64,000 nucleotides of DNA from LMUY01 sp965199165 (GCA_965199165.1 OZ240681.1:248001-312000), one strand, 5' to 3'; shown: positions 9,199 through 18,005, numbered from the stretch's first letter. The notes: generated by a model from the sequence alone, not told the origin. Numbers and translations are program-made.

Positions 9199-10626
9199 GT
9201 GGACACGCGGTTGGCGTCGGCGCCTGATCCCGACATGGACACCAGAACGACCCTCGTCGACGCCTGGCAAGGCCGGTCCACCCGGCGCGCTGCCGGCAAG
9301 CGCCTGCGCCAAGCCACGCGGCGGCAGGCCCATGCGGAATGGCAGCCGCCGCACGACGGTCGCGATGCGGTCGCCATCCTGCAGGCGCAGGGCACCAGCC
9401 GCATCCGCGACTTGCTGCCGATCCGCTACGGCCGCATGCGGGCCTCGCCGCTCGCCTTCCTGCGGGGTGCAGCCGCCGTCATGGCCCACGACCTGGCCGG
9501 GACGCCGACCACCGGGCTCCAGGCGCAAAGCTGCGGCGACTGCCACCTGGCGAACTTCGGCAGCTACGCGTCGCCCGAGCGACTGCCGGTGTTCGACATC
9601 AACGACTTCGATGAGACCTTGCCGGCTCCGTTCGAGTGGGACGTCAAGCGGCTGGCTGCCAGCCTCGTCGTGGCCGGCCGTGAGAAAGGGCTTCCGGAAC
9701 GCGCGTGCCGGGCACTGGCGTCCAATGCCGCCCTCGCCTACCGCCAGGAGGTACGACGGCTGTCCGGCTTGTCGCCGTTGGAAGCCTGGAACACGCGGGT
9801 CGACCTACGCGACGCGATCAACCGGATCGCCGACCCCGGGGCGAGAGAGCGGGCGCGCGCCCGGTTGGACGACCAGCTCCGCAGCGAGTCGACGCAATAT
9901 GGCCTGCTCGATACCAGCGGGCCCACGCCAAGGCTGCGGGAGAAGCCGCCGCTCGTCCTCCGCCTGCCGGCGCACGAGCACGCCACCCGCCAGGCTTTTG
10001 CGCGATACCTCCGGACCCTGGCGCCGGAGCGGCGCGTGCTGCTGGACCGCTACCGGCTCGAGGACGTCGTCTTCAAGGTCGTCGGCATCGGCAGCGTCGG
10101 CACGTTCTGCGCCATCGGCCTGTTCCTCACGCCCGACGGCGAGCCGCTGCTGCTGCAGATCAAGGAGGCGCAGGCGTCCGTGCTGGAACCTTTCGCCGGC
10201 GCCTCGCCCTACCGGGACCATGGGGAGCGGGTGACGGTGGGCCAGCGGATCATGCAGGCCGCTCCCGACATCTTCCTCAACTGGACGCGGGCCGGCGGGC
10301 TTGACCAGACGCCCGGCGAGGAGATGGCAGCCAGCGGACGCCATTTCTACGTACGGCGGCTCAAGGACGCGCGCCTTGCAGCGTTTGCCGTGCAGATCGA
10401 GCAGGGTGGGCTCGCGGACTATGCGAGGTTGTGCGGCCGCACGCTGGGCCGGGCGCATGGTCGCTCGGCCGAGCTGGGCATGCTTGCGGGCTATCTTGGC
10501 AAAGGCCGGAGCTTCGATCACGCGGTCGCGGAGTTCGCCGCCGCCTATGCGGACCAAACCGAACGGGATTGGCGCTCCTTCCAGGAGGCCATCGATACCG
10601 GCCGGCTTGAGGCCGCCAGCGTGTAA
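9199..10626 (+). CDS. DUF2252 family protein
   Basis: A 475-residue member of the DUF2252 family, whose biochemical role is not established. Visible family motifs are SCGDCHLANFGSYASPE (residues ~113-129) and VFDINDFDETLPAPFEWDVK (~134-153). The GDCHxxNFG and DFD elements recall the catalytic and metal loops of aminoglycoside-phosphotransferase-like kinases. That resemblance is my inference. The start is a GTG at 9199 with AAGGCGG about ten bases upstream; an ATG at 9235 would also give a complete domain. It stands alone and converges with the peroxidase operon, separated from it by a palindromic repeat. Confidence 0.85.
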   Translation: MDTRLASAPDPDMDTRTTLVDAWQGRSTRRAAGKRLRQATRRQAHAEWQPPHDGRDAVAILQAQGTSRIRDLLPIRYGRMRASPLAFLRGAAAVMAHDLAGTPTTGLQAQSCGDCHLANFGSYASPERLPVFDINDFDETLPAPFEWDVKRLAASLVVAGREKGLPERACRALASNAALAYRQEVRRLSGLSPLEAWNTRVDLRDAINRIADPGARERARARLDDQLRSESTQYGLLDTSGPTPRLREKPPLVLRLPAHEHATRQAFARYLRTLAPERRVLLDRYRLEDVVFKVVGIGSVGTFCAIGLFLTPDGEPLLLQIKEAQASVLEPFAGASPYRDHGERVTVGQRIMQAAPDIFLNWTRAGGLDQTPGEEMAASGRHFYVRRLKDARLAAFAVQIEQGGLADYARLCGRTLGRAHGRSAELGMLAGYLGKGRSFDHAVAEFAAAYADQTERDWRSFQEAIDTGRLEAASV

Positions 10627-10635
10627 GGCACCTTC

Positions 10636-10714
10636 GTAGGGTGCGATGCCCCTCGAGGCATTGCACCAGCAGCGCACCCGGCTGGTGCAATCCTCCGAGC
10701 GGATTGCACCCTAC
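10636..10714. repeat. nested palindromic repeat between convergent genes
   Basis: Two inverted repeats nested in 79 bp. The outer arms are GTAGGGTGC (10636-10644) and GCACCCTAC (10706-10714). The inner arms are ATTGCACCAGC (10660-10670) and GCTGGTGCAAT (10681-10691), a perfect 11-bp stem around a 10-nt loop. The sub-unit ATTGCACC recurs four times in alternating orientation, as in REP/BIME-type elements. It lies exactly between the stops of the DUF2252 gene and the DyP gene, so it could act as a bidirectional terminator, although there is no T-run. Confidence 0.7.
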
Positions 10715-10730
10715 ACTGCTGCGGGTTTGG

Positions 10731-12011
10731 TCAGGCCGTTTCGAACAGGGACTGGGCGAGGTAGCGGCCGGGCGCGACGCCGCCCGGGCAGGCGAACATG
10801 CCGCCGCCGACGGGCGTGACGAACTGGTTCATCATGTCGAACTTCGACATGCGGTCGAATATCTTGATGAAGCCGGCGCCCGGGTCGCGTTGGTAGCAGA
10901 CGAACAGCAGCCCGGCATCGAGCGACATGGCGTGGCGCCACGGCGGCCAACGTTCCGCGATCATCGCGATGCCGTTGTCGTAGGAGTAGCCGCGCCGCAG
11001 GATCTGCGCGCCGCCGTTGCTGGCGGGCGAGGCGAGGCGGAGATGCGCGTTCTCGGCGATGACCGGGTTGCCGTCATCGTCGACCGCGTCGAGGTCGGCG
11101 GCAGCGAACTCGTCCTTGGCGCCGATCGCAGCGCCGGACACCTTCTCGCGCCCGACCGTCTGCTCCTGGAAGGCGAGCTTCATCTTGTCCCAGTGCTCCA
11201 GCGCGATGCGGATCGGCCGGGCGACCACGTAGCTGCCGCCGCGCATCCAGGCGCCGCCTTCGTCGCCGACCCACACGTGCTGGTCGAGCGCTTTCGGGTC
11301 GTGCACGTCCAAATTGGCGGTGCCGTCCTTGAAGCCCATCAGGTTGCGCGGCGTCACCGTCGGGGCGTAGCCGGGCAGGAAACCGGCCTGAACCCAGCGG
11401 ATGACGGCAACGCCGTCCGCCAAACGCATGAGCTGGCGGACGGCGTGGGAGGCGGCCTGCGGATCGTCGCTGCACGCCTGGACGGACAGGTCACCGCCGC
11501 TGCGTTCCGGCACCAGCTGGTCGCCCACGAATTTCGGCAGGTCCACGAAGGCGGCCGGGCGTGACTTGGCCAGCCCGAAGCGGTCCACGTCGTCCTTGGT
11601 GAACAAGGTCGGTCCGAAGCCGAAGGTCAGGGTCAGCCGGTTGGGCGGCAACCCGAGCACCTCGCCGGAATCGGCCGGCGCGGCCTGCGGATCGTCCGCG
11701 GCCGGGCCGGCTGGCAGTCCCTGGGTGAGCCGGGCCGCCGCATCGGTCCACCGCCGCATCAGGCCTGCCACGTCCTCCCGCTTGGCGGTCACCAGGTCGA
11801 AGGCGGCGAAATAGGTGTGCGCCTGCATCGGCGTCACGATGCCGTTCTGGTTCGGCCCGTGGAACGGCAGCAGGCGATCCTGCGGCAGCGCCTCCGTCTT
11901 GATCAGCGGCGGCTGGTTCGGCACCGTCTGGGCGGCGGCGAGCGTGGCACCCCCCGCCGCGCCGGCCAATCCGCCAAGCAGCCCGCGCCGGGTGGGGCCG
12001 AAGCCCTTCAC
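10731..12011 (-). CDS. efeB: Tat-exported Dyp-type heme peroxidase (EfeB-like)
   Basis: A 426-residue dye-decolorizing peroxidase. The N-terminus PTRRGLLGGLAGAAGG is a twin-arginine signal followed by a hydrophobic stretch, so it should fold with heme in the cytoplasm and be exported by Tat. Family marks are MGFKDGTANL (the GxxDG motif), ENAHLRLASP with the proximal heme His, and GGAQILRRGYSYD. It starts with a GTG that overlaps the stop of the beta-propeller gene (GTGA) and is the last gene of a three-gene operon. The usual partners EfeU (permease) and EfeO (ferrous-iron binding) are absent. The operon instead contains a porin and a propeller protein. Confidence 0.88.
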   Translation of the reverse strand: MKGFGPTRRGLLGGLAGAAGGATLAAAQTVPNQPPLIKTEALPQDRLLPFHGPNQNGIVTPMQAHTYFAAFDLVTAKREDVAGLMRRWTDAAARLTQGLPAGPAADDPQAAPADSGEVLGLPPNRLTLTFGFGPTLFTKDDVDRFGLAKSRPAAFVDLPKFVGDQLVPERSGGDLSVQACSDDPQAASHAVRQLMRLADGVAVIRWVQAGFLPGYAPTVTPRNLMGFKDGTANLDVHDPKALDQHVWVGDEGGAWMRGGSYVVARPIRIALEHWDKMKLAFQEQTVGREKVSGAAIGAKDEFAAADLDAVDDDGNPVIAENAHLRLASPASNGGAQILRRGYSYDNGIAMIAERWPPWRHAMSLDAGLLFVCYQRDPGAGFIKIFDRMSKFDMMNQFVTPVGGGMFACPGGVAPGRYLAQSLFETA

Positions 12012-13144
12012 CGGCTGCCCCGCATCAGCGTGTTGGTGTCGTCCATCACGTAATAGAACCCCTTGTTGTCGGGCATCATGGCGATGCCGAACAGGTCACC
12101 ATTGCCGGGCGGCGACTGCGCCTGGTCGTTGTTGATCCATTGCGCGTACACCTGCTTGCCCGCAACCGGGTCGACCTCCACCAGCCGGCCGTCCTTGCCG
12201 TTGCAGACCAGCAGGTGGGCCTCCGGCGACCAGGCCATTGCCAGCGGCCAGGACAACAGCCCGTCATGCGTGACGACGCGGCCGGTGCCGGCGCTGTCCG
12301 TCCGCGTCGAGGCGTTCGGGATGGCGGTGATGACGTTGTCCAGGCCGTCGGTGACGTACAGCGTGTCGTCCGCCGACAAGGCCAGGCCAGTCGGGCCCAG
12401 GAGGAAGTTGTCGAGGTCCGCCCGGCTGGCGAACCCGTCCCCCACCACCGTCTGGCTCATCAGCACCGGCGGCTTGCCCGGCGGGATGGTGAGTTCCACC
12501 CGCAGCACGGTGGCGGTGCGGTGCACGACCGGCAGGCCGGTGTTGGAGTCGACGATGCGGGGCGACTGCAGGCCGAACCCGGCCATGCTGATGAACAGCA
12601 CGGCGGCATCGCCCTTGTCGATCACCGCCATGTTGCCCCACGGGTCGTTCACCGTGGGTCCCGACCAGACGGAGACCAGCGTGCCATTCGGGTCCAGCAC
12701 CAGGACGCAGCCATCGCCCTTGGTGGCGGTGGTGCCGTCCTTGCTGGGCGTGCTGCCGACGATGACCCAGCCGGTCTTGAGCATGGTCATCGCCGTGCTC
12801 AGCCCGACGCCGCCGGGGCATTGCGGCAGGGATTGCGGCAGGCGGGCGAACAGGTAGCTCTGCTGCGTGCCGGGCCGGTAGCCGACGATGGTGGTCCCGG
12901 TGCCCTGCAGGTTGGAGATGTTGTTGAAGTTGTCGACGAGCACGTCGTCCTTCGTCACCTTGCCCGCGGTGACCGGCGCCACGATCACGGCGTAGGGGTT
13001 GAGGTCCCCGTTCTCCGTGACGGTCGAGCTCAGCGTCGTGTGGCGGTGCACTGTTTCCAGGAAGCCTCGCGTCTGCGCCCGACCGGGCGTGGCGAGGATC
13101 GAGAGGGCAAGCGCTGTGGCCAGCCCGGCGATGGTGCGATACAT
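12008..13144 (-). CDS. secreted NHL/SMP-30-like beta-propeller protein
   Basis: A 378-residue exported protein starting MYRTIAGLATALALSILATP, a Sec signal peptide, with AGGA upstream of the ATG at 13144. The mature part has repeated strands typical of NHL/YncE-like propellers, for example NFLLGPTGLALSADDTLYVT and SWPLAMAWSPEAHLLVCNGK. There is one Cys pair candidate (QCPGG and GDGCVLV). It lies 8 bp after the porin stop and overlaps the DyP start, so it is the middle gene of the operon. It may be a periplasmic binding or scaffold protein; no catalytic residues can be identified. Confidence 0.75.
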   Translation of the reverse strand: MYRTIAGLATALALSILATPGRAQTRGFLETVHRHTTLSSTVTENGDLNPYAVIVAPVTAGKVTKDDVLVDNFNNISNLQGTGTTIVGYRPGTQQSYLFARLPQSLPQCPGGVGLSTAMTMLKTGWVIVGSTPSKDGTTATKGDGCVLVLDPNGTLVSVWSGPTVNDPWGNMAVIDKGDAAVLFISMAGFGLQSPRIVDSNTGLPVVHRTATVLRVELTIPPGKPPVLMSQTVVGDGFASRADLDNFLLGPTGLALSADDTLYVTDGLDNVITAIPNASTRTDSAGTGRVVTHDGLLSWPLAMAWSPEAHLLVCNGKDGRLVEVDPVAGKQVYAQWINNDQAQSPPGNGDLFGIAMMPDNKGFYYVMDDTNTLMRGSR

Positions 13145-13152
13145 TTCCGGTC

Positions 13153-14622
13153 CTAGAACAACACGTTGGTACGAAGTCCCAGCACAAGCTCGTTCTTGAC
13201 CCTGTTGCCGGTGTTTGGATTGACCACGCTGCCGCCGGGGCGGAAGACATATTGGGCATCGGGCTGCAGCTGCCACCAGGGGCGCAGCTGATATTGGTAG
13301 GTCGCCTCGATGAACGTCTCGCTGCTGCGGATCGGCAGGTAGCCGGTGGCACCGACGGTGGCGTTGTAGGCGATGACGTCCCGGTCGGCCAAAGCCGCCG
13401 CCTTGCTCACATGCGCATAGCCGAAGCCGAGGCCCACCGTGTCATCCGGGCGCCCCTCGAAGGGGTAGTGGTACACCACGCCGCCGTTGAAGCTGTAATC
13501 CACCAGGTTGCGGTCGCCCTGCGGCGTGCCCATCGCCCGGCCGAAGATGCTGACCGATCGGTTCGGGTTGTCCTGCTGCCGCCAGAGCATCTGGTCCGCG
13601 ACCGCGTAGAAGGAGAAGTTGCCGTCGTGCACGCGCGGCAGGCCGGTGCTGTTCGGGGAGGCGAGCGGCAGGCCGGTGTTGTCGGTGCGCAGGTCGGCGA
13701 AGCTCTCCTTGTCGTACCAGGCGCCGATCTTGTAGGTGTGGCCGAGCGGCGCCCCCTCCCCCGGCTCCACCATGCCGCCGACCGCCGGGTAGGTGTATTG
13801 CAGCTCGACGAACACCAGGGGGCCGCGGTTGACCGGGAACTGGGCGCCGGTCGCGTTCACCTGCTGCGAGTCGCCGTCGTTGTTGGAGGCCGGGCTGCCG
13901 TTGTAGACGCCGACCAGGATGGCGAGCGGGTTGATCGGCCGGTAGCGCAGGCGGATGGCGGGGGCAGACAGCGGATAGGCCGGGCCGCCGCCGGGCAGGT
14001 CGTACGACGGCACCACCGGCCAGCCGAACATGGTGTTGACGAAGTAGGCGCCGTTCGGGTTGACGATGAACTCCTGGTCGGCGCTCTGCAGCCCGACCTT
14101 GATGTCCAGCCGGTCCTCTTCGAGGAACTTCTGCTGGTACCACAGCTCCCACAGCCGGGTGGCACGGTCGGCCTCGATCCCGCTGGCGGTCTGCAGCGAG
14201 AAGAGGTTGTCGGCGCTCAGGTTGCGGCCGTGGATCTGCAGCGCGCTGATGTTGAACGTGCCGCCATACCAGCCGAACGCCCGCTGCGTGTCGAGCTGGA
14301 GCACCGCCTGCGTCAGCCCGTCGTAATCGGCGCCGCGATGCACGCCGCCGGTGACGTTGCCCAGGACCTCGCTGGTCTCCTGCAAGGCGACGGAGATGCC
14401 ATACTCGCTGAGCTTGCTGCGCAGCCCGAACATGTCGCCGAGCAGGAAGTTGGAGCGGTTCAGCCCGTCGAGGAAGCCGGTGGAGACCTGCGACCTCCCG
14501 TTATCGTCCTCCGTGGTGATCGGCACGGACAAGGGCGGCGGCGAGGCGGCGGCGGGAAGGCTGGCGTTGGCGAGGCATGCCACAGCCGCAACGGATGTCC
14601 ACTGTTGAAGCGACGCTCTCAT
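13153..14622 (-). CDS. OprB-family porin, first gene of the DyP operon
   Basis: A 489-residue carbohydrate-selective-porin-type outer-membrane protein. The signal peptide spans about residues 8-25 (WTSVAAVACLANASLPAAAS). The segment FLLGDMFGLRSKLSEYGISV is the classic OprB opening. Later strands include LWELWYQQKFLEEDRLDIKV and YHYPFEGRPDDTVGLGFGY, and it ends in LGLRTNVLF with terminal Phe. I chose the ATG at 14622; upstream ATGs to 14706 would delay the signal peptide. It heads the operon, and a Fur-box-like palindrome lies 61-79 bp upstream. That context suggests an iron-related solute rather than a sugar, which is inference. Confidence 0.8.
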   Translation of the reverse strand: MRASLQQWTSVAAVACLANASLPAAASPPPLSVPITTEDDNGRSQVSTGFLDGLNRSNFLLGDMFGLRSKLSEYGISVALQETSEVLGNVTGGVHRGADYDGLTQAVLQLDTQRAFGWYGGTFNISALQIHGRNLSADNLFSLQTASGIEADRATRLWELWYQQKFLEEDRLDIKVGLQSADQEFIVNPNGAYFVNTMFGWPVVPSYDLPGGGPAYPLSAPAIRLRYRPINPLAILVGVYNGSPASNNDGDSQQVNATGAQFPVNRGPLVFVELQYTYPAVGGMVEPGEGAPLGHTYKIGAWYDKESFADLRTDNTGLPLASPNSTGLPRVHDGNFSFYAVADQMLWRQQDNPNRSVSIFGRAMGTPQGDRNLVDYSFNGGVVYHYPFEGRPDDTVGLGFGYAHVSKAAALADRDVIAYNATVGATGYLPIRSSETFIEATYQYQLRPWWQLQPDAQYVFRPGGSVVNPNTGNRVKNELVLGLRTNVLF

Positions 14623-14682
14623 GTGCAATGCCCGACCCCGTGACGCGACATGCGAGCCGTAATGCAAATGGCTCGCAAGCGC

Positions 14683-14701
14683 AATGCGAATCACTCGCAT
14701 T
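14683..14701. promoter_or_regulatory. Fur-box-like palindrome upstream of the porin/DyP operon
   Basis: AATGCGAATCACTCGCATT is a perfect 7-bp inverted repeat around a 5-nt centre and closely fits the 19-bp Fur-type consensus seen in many proteobacteria. A degenerate second copy (AATGCAAATGGCTCGCAAG, 14661-14679) lies next to it, toward the gene. It is 61-79 bp upstream of the porin start; the gene on the other side only ends here, so the site should serve the leftward operon. Regulation by Fur is inferred from sequence and from the EfeB-like gene. Confidence 0.6.
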
Positions 14702-14739
14702 TTCATCGCTTCGGGGGCTGGTCGATATGGCGGCGCCGC

Positions 14740-16203
14740 TTACCGGCGCCGCGGCACGATCAGCGCCACCGGCAGGCTCAGCAACGTCAGCACCAGCAGG
14801 GCGCCGAACACGCCGTGCAGGGCGCCGGTGAGCACCGTGGTCAGCCGCTGCAACTCCACTAGGGGCAGGGCAAGCCGGGTGACGGGGTCCATCAATGCCC
14901 GCAACGCGCCATGCGCGTCGGCGCCGCCCGCAGCAAGGCCGGCGTTCAGGATGCCGCCGAACGCCGCCGCGCCCACCGCCTGCCCGATCAGCCGGGAAAA
15001 GTAGAACAGGGAGGTGGCGCGCCCGCGATCGCCTTGCGACACGGTCGATTGGATCGCCACGGTGAAGATGAAGCTGGTGCTGCCCAAGCCCGCGCCCAGC
15101 GGCACGCACGCGGCCAGCAGCATCGCCCACCCGCCATGCGGCAGCACCAGCAGCCCGGCGCCGCCGGCCGCGAGGGCCATCGCCCCCGCCACGGCCACCA
15201 GGCGGACCGGCAGACGGCGCAGGCGGCCGAGGCTCATGCTGGTGGTGGTCCAGCTCAGCGTCAGCAGGCCGAGCACGAAACCGGCCGCCAAGGCGCTGCT
15301 GCCCAGCACGCCCTGCACCCAGGCCGGCAGGAAGGCGGTGGACCCGATGATGAGCGCGCCGCAGATCAGGCCGGAGGCGTTGGCGGCCAGGATCACCTTC
15401 TGCCGCAGCAGGTGTGCCGCCAGCATCGGGTGCGTCGCCTTGCGCTCCCGCACCGCGAAGGCGGCCAGGCAGATCAGGGCGGCGGTCCACAGCCCGGCCA
15501 GCGTCGGCGTCGACAGCCCGTCCCGTTGGATCAGCGCCGCCATGGCCGCGCCGACGCCCACCGCCAGCACCGCGCTGCCGGCGGCATCGATCTGCCCGCC
15601 CTGCCGCCGGGCAGACGGCTCCTTCAGGTGGCGGGCGACCAAGGCGATCGTGACGGCGCCGATCGGCAGGTTGAGCCAGAACACGAAGGGCCAGCCGACC
15701 GTGCCGACGCAGAGCGAGCCGAGCAGCGGCCCGACGATGGCGGCGATGCCCCAGATGCCGCTGACATAGCTGAGCAGACGGGTGCGGTCCTCCGGCGGCG
15801 CCACGTCGCTGATGATGGTCGTCGCCAGCGGCACCAGCCCGCCGCCGCCCAGGCCCTGGATCGCCCGGAACACGATCAGCGCCGGCATGCTCCAGGCCAG
15901 GCCGCAGAGCAGCGATCCCACCAGGAACAGCGCCGTGCTGCCGAGATAGACGATGCGGCGGCCATACAGGTCCGCCAGGCGGCCGTAGATCGGCGTGGTG
16001 ACCGCCTGGCCCAGCAGGTAGATGCCGAACGCCCAGGTGAACAGGTTGAAGCCGCCGAGCCGGGCCACGATGGTGGGCATGGCCGTGCTGATGATCGTCA
16101 CCTCGGCGGCGGCCATGAAGGTCGAGACCAGCATGGCGGCGACCACCCGGTGGCGACTGGCGGCGGACATCGGCTCCGCCGTCGGACTCAAGGCTTCCAT
16201 CAT
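14740..16203 (-). CDS. MFS drug exporter, 14-TM DHA2 (EmrB) type
   Basis: A 487-residue major facilitator of the drug:proton antiporter-2 family. Visible marks are helix 1 MLVSTFMAAAEVTIISTAMP, the motif-A loop YGRLADLYGRRIVY, and the motif-C-like GIWGIAAIVGPLLGS in helix 5. Around 14 hydrophobic segments follow, ending in an Arg-rich tail. It probably exports a hydrophobic toxic compound. The GST gene lies 14 bp upstream on the same strand, so conjugation or detoxification and export may be coupled. The start is the first of two adjacent ATGs (16203). Confidence 0.88.
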   Translation of the reverse strand: MMEALSPTAEPMSAASRHRVVAAMLVSTFMAAAEVTIISTAMPTIVARLGGFNLFTWAFGIYLLGQAVTTPIYGRLADLYGRRIVYLGSTALFLVGSLLCGLAWSMPALIVFRAIQGLGGGGLVPLATTIISDVAPPEDRTRLLSYVSGIWGIAAIVGPLLGSLCVGTVGWPFVFWLNLPIGAVTIALVARHLKEPSARRQGGQIDAAGSAVLAVGVGAAMAALIQRDGLSTPTLAGLWTAALICLAAFAVRERKATHPMLAAHLLRQKVILAANASGLICGALIIGSTAFLPAWVQGVLGSSALAAGFVLGLLTLSWTTTSMSLGRLRRLPVRLVAVAGAMALAAGGAGLLVLPHGGWAMLLAACVPLGAGLGSTSFIFTVAIQSTVSQGDRGRATSLFYFSRLIGQAVGAAAFGGILNAGLAAGGADAHGALRALMDPVTRLALPLVELQRLTTVLTGALHGVFGALLVLTLLSLPVALIVPRRR

Positions 16204-16217
16204 GCCGCGCCGCCCCG

Positions 16218-16844
16218 TCAGGTCATCGGCTTGGCGCAATGCTCCTTGTAGGCGGGCCGGGCAAGCAGGCGCTCGTACCAGGTGCGGAGATGCGGCAGGT
16301 CCGGCCGCTCGAGGGTAAGGGAGAACCAGCGGTGCACGTGCACGCCGAGCGGGATGTCCGCCAGCGTGAAGGCCGGCCCGGCGACGAAGCCGTGGGCCTG
16401 CACCTGGCGGTCCAGCAGCGCCCAGGCCTGGCCGAGCTGGACCATCGCCGCGTCGATCGCACCCATGTTCCGCTGCTCCGGTGGCGTGCGCACCATGCCT
16501 TGGAACACCGTGGTCATCGGCGCCCCCAGGATCGTGTGCTGCCAGTCCATCCACCGGTCGATGTCGGCACGGGCTTGCGGGTCCGCCGGCCAGAGCGCCG
16601 CGCCGCCCGCATGCACCGTCGCCAGGTAGCGCAGGATGACGTTGCTCTCCCACAGGGTAAAGCCGTCCTCCTCCTCCAGCGTCGGCACCACGCTGTTGGG
16701 GTTCATCGCGACGTAGGCGGCGTCGTGCGTGCGGCCGAACGGGCCACCGACGTCGATGCGCTCGTATGGCAGGGAGAGCTCCTCCAGCAGCCAGATGACC
16801 TTCATCACGTTGGACGAGTTCGCCCGGCCCCAGAGTCTGCGCAT
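16218..16844 (-). CDS. glutathione S-transferase family protein
   Basis: A 208-residue GST. The N-terminal thioredoxin-like half begins LWGRANSSNVMKVIWLLEEL, with Ser residues in the glutathione-activating position. It carries NPNSVVPTLEEEDGFTLWES, the cis-Pro and Glu-Ser glutathione-binding motif. The all-alpha C-terminal half has the N-capping motif FTLADIPLGVHVHRW. The ATG at 16844 is preferred over a GTG at 16853. It is the first gene of a two-gene unit with the MFS exporter and is divergent from dsbB. The substrate is unknown. Confidence 0.88.
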   Translation of the reverse strand: MRRLWGRANSSNVMKVIWLLEELSLPYERIDVGGPFGRTHDAAYVAMNPNSVVPTLEEEDGFTLWESNVILRYLATVHAGGAALWPADPQARADIDRWMDWQHTILGAPMTTVFQGMVRTPPEQRNMGAIDAAMVQLGQAWALLDRQVQAHGFVAGPAFTLADIPLGVHVHRWFSLTLERPDLPHLRTWYERLLARPAYKEHCAKPMT

Positions 16845-16920
16845 CGATCCCACCCCGGCGTTCGCGTTGGCGACACGCTACGGCGTTTGCCATGCCCGCG
16901 GAAGCAGGCGAGAAGGCGCC

Positions 16921-17418
16921 ATGGCGCGACTGACCATGCTGGCCGTGATCTCCCTCCTGGTCGCCTTGGGCGCCCTTGCCGTGGCCCTGGGCTCGGAGCG
17001 CTACGGCGGCCTGGTGCCGTGTGCGCTGTGCCTGGTGGAGCGGTGGCCTTATCGGTTGGCGGCCCTGCTGGCGGCGGCGGCGCTGGTGCCGTGGCGGCGG
17101 ATCGGCCCCCGCCTGTTCCTCTGGGGCGTGGTGCTGTGCATGGCGGCCTCCGTGGCGGTGGCAGGGGTGCATGTGGGGGTGGAGCAAGGCTGGTGGCCGA
17201 GCCCGCTGCCCGAGTGCGCAGCGCCCGACCTCGGCGGCGGCAGCATCGCGCAGCGCCTCGCCCGTATGCCGGCGCACCCGGCCAAGCCGTGCGACGACCC
17301 GACCTACCTGGTGCCTGGCCTCCCCGTCTCGATGGCAGCGGGGAACGGCCTGCTGGCCCTGGTGTTCGGCCTGTTCCTTGCCATCTCCCTGGCTCGGCCG
17401 GAACGGAGAGTTGCATGA
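16921..17418 (+). CDS. dsbB: disulfide bond formation protein DsbB
   Basis: A 165-residue inner-membrane quinone-coupled oxidase that would re-oxidise periplasmic DsbA. Four hydrophobic helices are visible. The first periplasmic Cys pair is CALC (in LVPCALCLVERWPYR), with the ubiquinone-associated Arg after it. The second pair is the Cys of PLPECAAP and of AKPCDDP. The ATG at 16921 has GAAGG upstream. It overlaps coq7 by 4 nt (ATGA), a sensible pairing because DsbB needs ubiquinone. A DsbA-like protein is encoded at 37116. Confidence 0.9.
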   Translation: MARLTMLAVISLLVALGALAVALGSERYGGLVPCALCLVERWPYRLAALLAAAALVPWRRIGPRLFLWGVVLCMAASVAVAGVHVGVEQGWWPSPLPECAAPDLGGGSIAQRLARMPAHPAKPCDDPTYLVPGLPVSMAAGNGLLALVFGLFLAISLARPERRVA

Positions 17419-17948
17419 CCTTGCCAGGAGACCCCTCGGAGCGCGACCGCCTGTCCGCGATGATCCGCGTCGACCATGCCGGCGAGTACGGCGCGGTGCG
17501 CATCTACGCGGGCCAACTGGCGGTGCTGGGCCGCGGCCGCCAGGGCGATACGCTGCGCCACATGCTGGCGCAGGAGGAAGTGCATCGCGAGACCTTTGCG
17601 GCGCTGGTGGCCGACCGCCGCGTCCGCCCCACGGCGCTGCTGCCGCTGTGGCACGTCGCCGGGTTCGCCCTGGGGGCCGCGACGGCGCTGATCGGCGAGC
17701 GCGGCGCGATGGCCTGCACGGTGGCCGTGGAGGAAGCGATCGACGAGCACTACGCCGAGCAGGCCGCCAGCCTCCACGACGACGAGGCGGGCCTACGTTC
17801 GACGATCGAGCGGTTCCGCGAGGAAGAGCTGGAGCACCGCGACATCGGCCTGGCCAACGAGGCCGAACTGGCACCCGCCTACGCGCTGATGAGCCGGGTG
17901 ATCAAGCTGGGCTGCAAGGTCGCGATCGCCGTCAGCAAGCGGGTATAG
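17415..17948 (+). CDS. coq7: demethoxyubiquinone hydroxylase (COQ7 family)
   Basis: A 177-residue di-iron monooxygenase that hydroxylates C6 of demethoxyubiquinone in ubiquinone synthesis, at the inner membrane. The ligand motifs are all present: HAGEYGAVRIY, QEEVHRETF, VEEAIDEHY and EEELEHRDIG, forming the duplicated E...ExxH set. It matches the short bacterial form in length. Its ATG lies in the dsbB stop (ATGA overlap), with GGAGAG upstream. An intrinsic terminator follows 30 bp after the stop, closing the two-gene operon. Confidence 0.92.
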   Translation: MTLPGDPSERDRLSAMIRVDHAGEYGAVRIYAGQLAVLGRGRQGDTLRHMLAQEEVHRETFAALVADRRVRPTALLPLWHVAGFALGAATALIGERGAMACTVAVEEAIDEHYAEQAASLHDDEAGLRSTIERFREEELEHRDIGLANEAELAPAYALMSRVIKLGCKVAIAVSKRV

Positions 17949-17980
17949 CCGGGTCGCGGCGCGCCTCGCCACGATAGCCC

Positions 17981-18005
17981 CTCTCCCGGAGGGAGAGAGC
18001 TTTTT
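17981..18005 (+). terminator. intrinsic terminator of dsbB-coq7
   Basis: Stem CTCTCCC (17981-17987), loop GGA, stem GGGAGAG (17991-17997), then AGC and five T residues. It lies 33 bp after the coq7 stop and just before the oppositely oriented HNH gene. The stem sequence resembles the CCCTCTCCC palindromes at 22.0 and 48.2 kb. Confidence 0.75.

Noticed and set aside
16204..17874. Leftward extension of the MFS exporter frame through the GST, dsbB and coq7 region.
   Set aside because: The real exporter starts at 16203; the extension is a Pro/Arg-rich shadow crossing genes with clear conserved domains.
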